A stretch of DNA of 64,000 nt. Origin: Amycolatopsis lurida. Lineage in GTDB: Bacteria; Actinomycetota; Actinomycetes; Mycobacteriales; Pseudonocardiaceae. The stretch's first letter is position 1. Each line of letters begins with the position of its first letter. The position numbers were made by a program, and so were the translations under genes. The stretch spans positions 7,161,501-7,225,500 of the forward strand of contig NZ_FNTA01000004.1 of assembly GCF_900105055.1 (NCBI RefSeq), given 5' to 3'. Positions 57,309 through 64,000 of this stretch are shown piece by piece. The notes below the pieces were generated by a model. The model was not told the DNA's origin. It worked only from the letters and a program-made list of their open reading frames with translations, and ran no database searches.

Positions 57309-60300
57309 GTGCGTTTCGGAGTGCTCGGTCCGCTGGCCGTGTGGACGGCGGGCGGGACCCGGGTCGACGTCCGGGAGTCGAAGGTCCGCGCCCTGCTGGC
57401 GGCCCTGCTGGTCCACGAGGGACGGCCGGTGTCGACCGACCGGCTCATCGATGATCTGTGGGGCGAGCGGCTTCCGCAGAACCCCCGAAAGACCCTGCAG
57501 ACGAGGATCTGGCAGCTTCGGCGGACGTTGGAAGACGCCGAGCCGGGAGGGCGGGACCTGGTGGTGGCCCAGCCGCCTGGATACCTGCTGCGGGTCGATC
57601 CGGCCAGGGTCGACATGGGCCGGTTCCGGGACCTGACCGCGCAGGCGCGAATCAGCGGTGACGCCCGCACACGGGCGGAGCTGTTGTCGGATGCCCTGCG
57701 GCAGTGGCGAGGGCCGGCGTTCGCCGACTTCCAGGACGCGGAGTTCGCCGGGCACCTCGCTCGACGTCTCGAGGAGGAGCGGCTGGTCGCACTGGAAGAA
57801 CAGGCTGAGGCGAGGCTGGAGTCGGATGACCGGGTCGCCGCCGCACTCGCCGGCGAGCTCGGCGAACTGGTGGCTCGACACCCTCTGAGGGAACGTCTGT
57901 GCGCGGTCCACATGCGTGCGCTCTACCTCGCCGGGCGCCAAGCCGACGCACTGGCCGCCTACAGCGGGCTGCGCCACCGGCTGGCCGAGGAACTGGGCCT
58001 GGACCCCGGGCCCGAGCTGGCCGCCCTCCACCAGTCGATCCTGGAACAGGCCGCTCACCCCGGCCTCACCTCCGGCGCCGCGCCGCGCACCAATCTGCCC
58101 ATCCCGCTGAGCGCCCTGGTCGGCAGAGCGGACGTCGTCGGCGCGGTGCGCTCGGCGCTGGACACGGCCCGGTTGGTGACGCTGACCGGCCCCGGTGGCG
58201 TCGGCAAGACGCGGCTGGCCGTGGAGACGGCAGGCGGTCTGGTCGAAGCCTTCCCCGACGGCGTCTGGCTGGTCGAACTCACCATGCTGGATCGCCAGGA
58301 CAATCCACGGACGTCAGCGGAATCGGCCGACCTGGTGGCCGCGGTCCTCGGCCTCCGCGACGACGCCACAACTGCCTTGTTTCCCTCCACAGGTCCCGTT
58401 TCCTCGCTCGAGCGGCTCACCGGTGCCTTGCGGACGAAGCAGCTCTTGCTGGTCTTGGACAACTGCGAGCATGTGACCGAGCCGACCGCCGAACTCGTCG
58501 AACGGCTGCTGTCGACAGCGCCGGGCCTGCGGATCCTGGCGACCAGCCGTCAGCCGCTCGCGGTCGACGGGGAACAGGTCTGGCCCGTGTCGCCGCTGGA
58601 GCCACCGGCGCCCGGGGCGGCGATCGAAGCCGTGCGCAAGTCCAGCGCGGTCAGGCTGTTCCTGGCACGAGCGAGCGCCGCCGTGCCCGGGTTCGACCTG
58701 ACCGCGGACAACGCGGACGCCGTCGCCACGATCTGCCGTCGGCTCGACGGGATTCCTCTCGCCTTGGAACTGGCCGCCACCCGGCTCCGGGCCTTGGGCG
58801 CGCGGGAACTGGCCGCGCGAGTGGACGACCGGTTCCGGTTGCTGGCAGGCGGGAAACGGGGAGCTCCTGCTCGTCAGCGGACGTTGCGGGCGATGATCGA
58901 CTGGAGCTGGGAACTGCTCACCGAGGCCGAACGCGTCGTCCTGCGCCGCCTGTCCGTGCACTCCGGGGGCTGCGCCATCGAGGCGGCCGAAACGACCTGT
59001 GCCGGCGGGGGAGTGCGGGCGAGGGAGGTCCTCGATCTGCTTGCCCGGCTGGTGGACCGTTCGCTGGTCGTCATGACCGAGACCGCGGACGGCCCGCGAT
59101 ACCGGCTGCTCGAATCCGTCGCGGTCTACAGCCACGAACGGCTCGACGAGGCGGGCGAGTCCGAACGGATCCGGCAGTCGCACCGCCGGTACTACACCGA
59201 ACTCGCCGAACGCGCCGAGCCACACCTGCGAAGCAGACAGCAGCAATACTGGTTGCGTCGCCTCGACGCCGAGACCGCCAATCTCCACCGGGCGCTGGAC
59301 GACGCGATCCAGCACGACGAAGCGGAAGTGGCTCTCCGGCTGGTCAACGCGCTGGGCTGGTACTGGTTCCTGCGCGGCAGGCTCGGCGAAGCACGCCGAA
59401 TGCTGAACCTGGTCTTGTCCCTCCACGGGCAAGTGCCCGCCGCGACGCGGGCCATGGCGGCCGTATGGCAAGCAGGCATCACACTGCTGATCCGCGATGC
59501 CACCGATCCGGACACAGCCGTGCCGAGTCGTGTGCTGGACACGATGAGCGACACCGTCGCCGCCCCGGCCACGCGGGCCTGGGCCGAGTGGTTCGTTGGC
59601 TTCACGCAGAGTGGTTTCGATGCCCCGGCGACGGCGAGTGACCGTAACGACCGCCTGCTTTCGGCCTTTCACGCCGCCGGCGACAAGTGGGGCATCGCGG
59701 CCGTTCTGATCTCACGTACGTTCGCCACGGCCAAAGGCGATCTCGCCGAAGCCGACCGGTTCGGCCGTCGAAGTCTGGCTCTTTTCGAGGAACTCGGCGA
59801 CCGCTGGGGGCAGCTGAAGGCCAGGCAGGGCCTCGCCATACTGTCCGAAATCAGTGGCGATTACGAAGAAGCCGCACGTCTTCGCCGAGAGGGGTTGCGC
59901 AACGCCGAAGAACTCGGTTTGTGGACCGAGGCCGCATACGAACTGTCCGGACTCGGCCGCAGCGCTTTGCTGGCCGGCGACTACGTCACAGCGAAGGAGT
60001 TCCACACCCGAGCGATGCGACTGGCCGCGGAACAGTCCCACCAATGGGGCGTCCAACACGCCGAAGTCGGCCTCGGGCTCGGCGCGCGCAGGCAAGGCGA
60101 CCTCGATACCGCCGAAACACATCTGCGAAACTGGCTCGACTGGTGCCGACGCTGGAACGGAATCCCCGGCGTCGCACTGATCCTGGCCGAACTCGGCTTC
60201 ATCGCGGAACAACGCGGTGCTGCCCCGGCGGCGCTCGACCTCCATCTGGACGGCTATGCCGCAGCACAGGCCACCGGTGACCAACGGGCGATCGCGCTCG

Positions 60301-60554
60301 CGCTGGAAGGACTGGCCGGGGCACACTCGCTCGCCGGTCGCCACCGCCACGCCGCTCGCCTGCTCGGCGCGGCCGCCGCACTCAGAAAAGCAGCGGGAGC
60401 GCCACTACCGGCGGCCGAACGCGGCGACATCGATCGGATCACCACCAGGATCCGGCACCACCTGCCCGAAAACGTCTTCGTCACCGAATTCGAACACGGT
60501 CGGAGAAACGACCTCGACGTGGTCGCCGGAAACATCACAACGCCCAACGCCTAG
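57309..60554 (+). CDS. AfsR/SARP-type regulator with BTAD, NB-ARC and TPR regions
   Basis: 1081 aa from GTG 57309. Residues 1-95: OmpR-like winged helix (MRFGVLGPLAVWTAGG, LLAALLVHEGRPVSTDRLIDDLWGERLP, LQTRIWQLRRTLE); about 96-240: bacterial transcriptional activator domain (LREWRG-like LRQWRGPAFADFQDAEF, RHPLRERLCAVHMRALYLAGRQADALAAYSGLRHRLAEELGLDPGPEL). A P-loop ATPase follows (TGPGGVGKTRLAVETAG at about 294; Walker B LLLVLDNCEHV near 378; RLDGIPLALELAATRL). The last ~350 residues are TPR-like helices. It faces the SDR/imine-reductase operon and may activate it; SARP regulators often serve secondary metabolism. Confidence 0.93.
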   Translation: MRFGVLGPLAVWTAGGTRVDVRESKVRALLAALLVHEGRPVSTDRLIDDLWGERLPQNPRKTLQTRIWQLRRTLEDAEPGGRDLVVAQPPGYLLRVDPARVDMGRFRDLTAQARISGDARTRAELLSDALRQWRGPAFADFQDAEFAGHLARRLEEERLVALEEQAEARLESDDRVAAALAGELGELVARHPLRERLCAVHMRALYLAGRQADALAAYSGLRHRLAEELGLDPGPELAALHQSILEQAAHPGLTSGAAPRTNLPIPLSALVGRADVVGAVRSALDTARLVTLTGPGGVGKTRLAVETAGGLVEAFPDGVWLVELTMLDRQDNPRTSAESADLVAAVLGLRDDATTALFPSTGPVSSLERLTGALRTKQLLLVLDNCEHVTEPTAELVERLLSTAPGLRILATSRQPLAVDGEQVWPVSPLEPPAPGAAIEAVRKSSAVRLFLARASAAVPGFDLTADNADAVATICRRLDGIPLALELAATRLRALGARELAARVDDRFRLLAGGKRGAPARQRTLRAMIDWSWELLTEAERVVLRRLSVHSGGCAIEAAETTCAGGGVRAREVLDLLARLVDRSLVVMTETADGPRYRLLESVAVYSHERLDEAGESERIRQSHRRYYTELAERAEPHLRSRQQQYWLRRLDAETANLHRALDDAIQHDEAEVALRLVNALGWYWFLRGRLGEARRMLNLVLSLHGQVPAATRAMAAVWQAGITLLIRDATDPDTAVPSRVLDTMSDTVAAPATRAWAEWFVGFTQSGFDAPATASDRNDRLLSAFHAAGDKWGIAAVLISRTFATAKGDLAEADRFGRRSLALFEELGDRWGQLKARQGLAILSEISGDYEEAARLRREGLRNAEELGLWTEAAYELSGLGRSALLAGDYVTAKEFHTRAMRLAAEQSHQWGVQHAEVGLGLGARRQGDLDTAETHLRNWLDWCRRWNGIPGVALILAELGFIAEQRGAAPAALDLHLDGYAAAQATGDQRAIALALEGLAGAHSLAGRHRHAARLLGAAAALRKAAGAPLPAAERGDIDRITTRIRHHLPENVFVTEFEHGRRNDLDVVAGNITTPNA

Positions 60555-60699
60555 CAGTCAGCGAACGCCGGCGCGTTGTCGCCCGCTGGGCAGAGCTGTT
60601 CGAAAAGGCGGAGAAGTGCGTCCTCGCCGATATGGGTGGCGGAGTCGAACAGACGGCAGGTGAAGAGAACCTGTTCGAGGCGCCGGGTCATCGGCCTGC

Positions 60700-61302
60700 T
60701 CAAGGCCCTTTACGTGTGCGCGGAACGGATCGGTCCTTGCTCATGCGCAGGATCAAGGAGACCGCGTCCTCCGAGGTGACTCCAGGAGTCAGGATCTCCT
60801 GGAGGAGCAGGCCACGAATCGCGGCGACGGTGACGGAGGCCAGGGTCAGCGCTTCCTTTGCGTCGAGCCCTTCGCGTTCCGCGAGCGAGGCCAGGATCTC
60901 GGTCAGGTCGTCGAGGGAGTCGATGAACTCACGGAAGTCCTGCGGGCTGTAGGCGGCCAGTCCTACGACGTGAAAGAAGCCGCGGACACGCGACAGCTGC
61001 TCCGGTCGGGTGTAGGCCCGCCAGATGGCCACGACCAGGTCGTCGAAGGTGCCCTGCCGGGTGGCCTCGAAAAGTGCCTCGTTGTCGCGGGACCGGTGCG
61101 CCTTGAGCATGGCCGCCAAGACGCCCGGAAGTGACCCGAAGTGGTATCGCAGGAGGGCGTGGCTGGTCCCGGCCCGGGCGGCGATTTCTCGGAGAGACAC
61201 CTCCGGCGCGGGAAGGTCCTCGTCGAAGGCGTCGAGAAGCCGGGCCAGGAGGCGATCGCGCGCGTCGCCTTTGCGTTCCGAGTTTGACAGGATCACTCCC
61301 AT
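60700..61302 (-). CDS. TetR-family transcriptional regulator
   Basis: 200 aa. HTH region RDRLLARLLDAFDEDLPAPEVSLREIAARAGTSHALLRYHFGSLPGVLAAML (residues about 15-65), then a helical effector domain (ALFEATRQGTFDDLVVAIWRAYTRPEQLSRVRGFFHVVGLAAYSPQDFREFIDSL). It is divergent from the amidohydrolase operon with only 46 bases between starts, so it probably represses that operon and itself. No clear palindrome was spotted in the gap. Confidence 0.92.
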   Translation of the reverse strand: MGVILSNSERKGDARDRLLARLLDAFDEDLPAPEVSLREIAARAGTSHALLRYHFGSLPGVLAAMLKAHRSRDNEALFEATRQGTFDDLVVAIWRAYTRPEQLSRVRGFFHVVGLAAYSPQDFREFIDSLDDLTEILASLAEREGLDAKEALTLASVTVAAIRGLLLQEILTPGVTSEDAVSLILRMSKDRSVPRTRKGP

Positions 61303-61348
61303 AGTTTATCCATTGGAAAAGAAGACGGCAACAGCGGAGGGAAGACTC

Positions 61349-62575
61349 GTGGGACGGTGTCGGGTGGTCGGCGCGACGGTCGTCGACGGTTCGGGTCGCG
61401 ACCCGGTCAACGCTGACGTCAGCATCGAAGACGGGCGTATCACCCGCCTTGGTGCCTCCAGCGCACACGCCGAGCGTCTCGATGCCGAGGGACTGACGAT
61501 GACGCCCGGCCTCATCGACGCCCACGTTCACCTGGGCTTGTCGAGTCCGATCCAGCCGCAGTTCTCGTTTCAGATCAGTGCCGCGGAGATCGCGGCAGAC
61601 ATCTTCGCCACGGCCGGCGCGACGCTCGATGCCGGCTTCACCACCGTCCGGGACACCGGCGGGGTCGACGGCGGCCTCGTCACCACGATCGCGAAGGGCA
61701 AGGTCAGGGGGCCGCGCGTCCTGTCGTGCGGACCGGTTCAGTGCCAGATCGGTGGGCACGGCTACTACGGGGCCGACTGGGAACCCACCGAGCTGTGGAG
61801 CAGCCATCACGTTCCGGGTCTGTGCGCCCTGTCGATGATGTCGGGCAACGCGGATGAGCTGCGAGCCAACGTGCGCGAGGCCTTTCGTCGCGGAGCCTCC
61901 TTCCTGAAGCTCTGCGTGACCGGCGGGGTGGTCGGGGCGCACGACCGGCTGACCGACACCCAGTTCACCGTCGAGGAGATCGCCGTCGCTGTCCAGGAAG
62001 CCGCGGCGCGGGGCACCTACGTGACGGTTCACGCCCACAACAACGACGGCATCCGGAACGCGGTCGAGGCCGGGGCGCGCTGTGTCGAACACGGCACCGA
62101 CCTCGACGAGCCCACGGCCACCCTGATGGCCGCTCGCGAGGTCGCCCTCGTGCCCACGTTCGCCGTCGTCGAGCAACTGCTGCACGACACCGCCGGCGCC
62201 GGCCTCGGCGAATCGACCCGCGATCGTGTGCTGGGTGTTCGCGAGCGGATGACCGAGGCGCTCGCCGTCGCCAAGGCGGCCGGAGTACGGATCGGGCTGG
62301 GCTCCGACCTCATCGGCCCGGCTCAGAACCGTCGAGGCGAAGAGCTCAGGTTGCGCGCAGAACTCGAGACGCCGATGGAAGCCCTCGTGGCGGCCACCAA
62401 GACCAACGCCGAGATTCTCGGCCTGTCCGGCCAAGTCGGGATCATCGCTCCCGGCGCACAGGCCGACCTCGTGTTGTGGAACGGCAACCCGGTCGAAGAC
62501 CCGGGGCTGTTCGCTGATCCCGCCAATGCCGTCCTCGTTCTCAAGGCCGGCCGAATCGTGAAGGACCTCCGATGA
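61349..62575 (+). CDS. Amidohydrolase (imidazolonepropionase/prolidase-like, metal-dependent)
   Basis: 408 aa from GTG 61349 (GGAGGGA 7 bases upstream). Metal-binding motifs of the amidohydrolase superfamily: GLIDAHVHLGL (HxH), FLKLCVTGGVVG (carboxylated-Lys region), YVTVHAHNNDGI, RCVEHGTDLDE (His) and IGLGSDLIGP (Asp). The C-terminal GIIAPGAQADLVLWNGNPVEDP is typical. Family members hydrolyse cyclic amides, Xaa-Pro dipeptides or carbamates. It is first of a three-gene operon with an esterase and a FAD oxidoreductase, suggesting stepwise breakdown of an N-containing compound. Confidence 0.9.
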   Translation: MGRCRVVGATVVDGSGRDPVNADVSIEDGRITRLGASSAHAERLDAEGLTMTPGLIDAHVHLGLSSPIQPQFSFQISAAEIAADIFATAGATLDAGFTTVRDTGGVDGGLVTTIAKGKVRGPRVLSCGPVQCQIGGHGYYGADWEPTELWSSHHVPGLCALSMMSGNADELRANVREAFRRGASFLKLCVTGGVVGAHDRLTDTQFTVEEIAVAVQEAAARGTYVTVHAHNNDGIRNAVEAGARCVEHGTDLDEPTATLMAAREVALVPTFAVVEQLLHDTAGAGLGESTRDRVLGVRERMTEALAVAKAAGVRIGLGSDLIGPAQNRRGEELRLRAELETPMEALVAATKTNAEILGLSGQVGIIAPGAQADLVLWNGNPVEDPGLFADPANAVLVLKAGRIVKDLR

Positions 62576-63426
62576 GCACCATGTGGCACGGCTGCCTCGC
62601 CGACACCGACTACTTCGAGATGCGCTCCAGCGGAGGGCACGACTACGGCATCTGGGTCACCACACCACCGGGCTACGACCCCGCCACGACGCGAACGCCT
62701 GCCGTGTATGTGCTCGACGGCAACTGGGCCGTGGGCCAGACGGCTCCGCTCATCGTCACCCAGGCGGACCCCATGCAACGGATACAGCCCTACATCCAGG
62801 TCAGCGTCGGCTACGCGGGCGAGGAAGCACAGCACTGGGACCGGCTGCGGAACCGGGACCTCGTGCCGCCCGGCGAACCCGTCGCCAAGGAGCTCGTCGA
62901 TGCCGTGGAGATGGGGGTTCGAATGGGCGCGAGGACCCGAGAGGAATCCGACGCCTACCTCGCCGAACTACGCGACACCCACGCCGACGCGTTCCTGAAC
63001 TTCCTCACCGCGGAACTGCACCCGAGGATCGAACGCGACTACGACACGGCCACGAGCGGTCACGGCCTTTTCGGCTACTCCTACGGCGGCCTTTTCAGCC
63101 TCTACACCTGGCTCACCGGCAACACCCTCTTCGAGAGCATCGGAGCGGGGAGCCCCGGCGTCGCCAGTGAAGACAGCCAGATCTTCACCCAGCTCCAAGA
63201 GATGGGTGACCGGCACCCTGCCGCCAAACTGCACGTGACCCTCAACGAGCAAGAGTTGCTCGGGGACTTGGCCATCTACCAAAGCCTCACGAAGAACACG
63301 GCCACCGTCCTGCACCGCCTCTCCTCCCGTGGGGGAGCCGTCACCAGCGCGGTCCTGCGCGAAACGCACGTGACCGGGCTGCAGGCTTCGTTCCTCAGTT
63401 ACCTCAGGACCTGCCGTGCCCGGTAA
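62572..63426 (+). CDS. Alpha/beta-hydrolase esterase (IroE/Fes, esterase D-like)
   Basis: 284 aa; ATG 62572 overlaps the amidohydrolase stop by 4 bases. Family motifs: YGIWVTTPPGYDP, TPAVYVLDGNWAVG, QPYIQVSVGYAGEEAQHWDRLRNRDLVPPG, and the nucleophile elbow GHGLFGYSYGGLFSLYTWL (G-Y-S-Y-G-G). The C-terminal His may be in RETHVTGLQASFLSYL. Relatives hydrolyse siderophore esters or S-formylglutathione-like thioesters; here an ester in the same catabolic route is likelier. No export signal, so cytoplasmic. Confidence 0.88.
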   Translation: MSTMWHGCLADTDYFEMRSSGGHDYGIWVTTPPGYDPATTRTPAVYVLDGNWAVGQTAPLIVTQADPMQRIQPYIQVSVGYAGEEAQHWDRLRNRDLVPPGEPVAKELVDAVEMGVRMGARTREESDAYLAELRDTHADAFLNFLTAELHPRIERDYDTATSGHGLFGYSYGGLFSLYTWLTGNTLFESIGAGSPGVASEDSQIFTQLQEMGDRHPAAKLHVTLNEQELLGDLAIYQSLTKNTATVLHRLSSRGGAVTSAVLRETHVTGLQASFLSYLRTCRAR

Positions 63427-64000
63427 GCGTCCGAGCGCCGACGCGGTCGTGATCGGGGCAGGGGTGATCGGTTCGTCGATCGCCCTTGAGCTCGCGCGGG
63501 CGGGACATCAGGTGATCGTGCTCGATCGGGCCCCAGGAGCCGGACAGGGGTCGACCTCGGCATCGAGTGCGATCGTCCGATTCAACTTCTCCACCACCGC
63601 CGGGGTGGCGACGGCGTGGGAGGCGCATTTCGGCTGGCTCGACTGGGCCGGCCACCTCGGGTCCGAGGTCGGCGACCTCGCGATGTTCCGCAAGAGCGGA
63701 CTGGTCATGCTGGACGTCGAGGCGGCCCCGCGTATGTCGTGGCTTCCGTTGTTCGACGAGATCGGTGTTCCCTACGAGGAATGGGACAGCGCGACCTTGG
63801 CCGAGCGCGTTCCCGGTATCGACGCCGGCCGCCATTGGCCGCCGAAGCGGCTCGACGACGAGGAATTCTGGGAGGACGCGAAACACTCGCTCGGTGGGGT
63901 GTACACCCCCGACGCCGGTTACGTCTCGGACCCGGGCCTCGCCGCCGTGAACCTCGCCGCCGCGGCCTCGGCACGCGGGGCGGAGTTCCGCTTCCGCAGC
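63416..64000 (+). CDS. FAD-dependent oxidoreductase (DAO family), 3' end cut by window edge
   Basis: 195 codons visible from GTG 63416, which overlaps the esterase stop by 11 bases. N-terminal dinucleotide motif ADAVVIGAGVIGSSIALELARAGHQVIVLDRAPGAGQGSTSASSAIVRFNFSTTAG is that of glycine/D-amino-acid/sarcosine oxidases. Later blocks FRKSGLVMLDVEA and GVYTPDAGYVSDPGLAAVNLAAAASARGAEF also fit. It would oxidise an amine or amino-acid-like intermediate. This completes the operon logic of amide hydrolysis, ester hydrolysis and amine oxidation, but the substrate is unknown. Confidence 0.9.
   Translation, partial: MPGKRPSADAVVIGAGVIGSSIALELARAGHQVIVLDRAPGAGQGSTSASSAIVRFNFSTTAGVATAWEAHFGWLDWAGHLGSEVGDLAMFRKSGLVMLDVEAAPRMSWLPLFDEIGVPYEEWDSATLAERVPGIDAGRHWPPKRLDDEEFWEDAKHSLGGVYTPDAGYVSDPGLAAVNLAAAASARGAEFRFRS

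Noticed and set aside
1..64000. tRNA, rRNA, prophage or large biosynthetic (PKS/NRPS) genes
   Set aside because: None was recognised on either strand; the SARP regulator alone is not evidence for a biosynthetic cluster.

Overview
The window is a 64 kb chromosomal piece of a high-GC Gram-positive actinomycete. Evidence for this: strong GC bias at third codon positions, frequent GTG/TTG starts, many TetR/LysR/WYL/LuxR regulators, a mycothiol-type DsbA nitroreductase, a SARP/BTAD regulator, DUF3152, a WGxxGxxG protein and chaplin/rodlin-like surface proteins. A mycelial Pseudonocardiaceae such as Amycolatopsis fits best, but this is an inference from gene content. No rRNA, tRNA or phage genes are seen.

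Layout. (1) 1-16.9 kb is a mosaic of small regulator-plus-enzyme modules: WYL regulator/epoxide hydrolase, two secreted beta-helix proteins, MFS plus DsbA-like nitroreductase with a divergent LysR, a dienelactone hydrolase, a GNAT, and an ABC exporter with a divergent TetR. Decayed genes and small repeats lie between them: an AI-2E exporter remnant, two VOC remnants, a solo type I-E-like CRISPR repeat, a 52-nt dispersed repeat in two copies and a 162-bp palindromic MITE-like element. (2) 16.9-21.1 kb and 37.9-46.6 kb are surface-protein regions with five copies of one family of small secreted two-cysteine proteins (chaplin/rodlin-like), a lysyl oxidase-like protein, a His-rich secreted protein, further small exported proteins, two WGxxGxxG-type proteins, an atypical LuxR regulator, an ANTAR protein and a STAS protein. 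A cassette made of one unknown small protein plus a pair of the two-cysteine proteins occurs twice, about 27 kb apart. (3) 21.3-37.5 kb, between the two surface regions, is an exopolysaccharide locus: UDP-GlcNAc 2-epimerase, FAD oxidoreductase, GT2, initiating sugar transferase plus glycosidase-like lipoprotein, and a nine-gene operon (four-base overlaps at most joints) carrying three GT4s, a GT87, a Wzx-type flippase, a Wzz-like protein, a Wzy/O-antigen ligase, a polysaccharide deacetylase and a DMT-type membrane protein. (4) 47-53.7 kb holds exported proteins: two lipoproteins (one a second deacetylase), a DUF3152 metalloprotease-like protein, a secreted protein of unknown function and an S33 peptidase. 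(5) 55.5-64 kb holds an SDR plus an imine-reductase-like dehydrogenase facing a large SARP/NB-ARC regulator, then a TetR facing an operon of amidohydrolase, esterase and FAD oxidoreductase that runs off the right edge.

How it may work together (inference). The exopolysaccharide machinery sits between two sets of small, abundant-looking secreted proteins, two of whose copies share almost identical upstream regions, together with a candidate copper cross-linking enzyme. This could be an integrated cell-surface or aerial-hypha sheath locus. The two-cysteine family is the best candidate for something undescribed.
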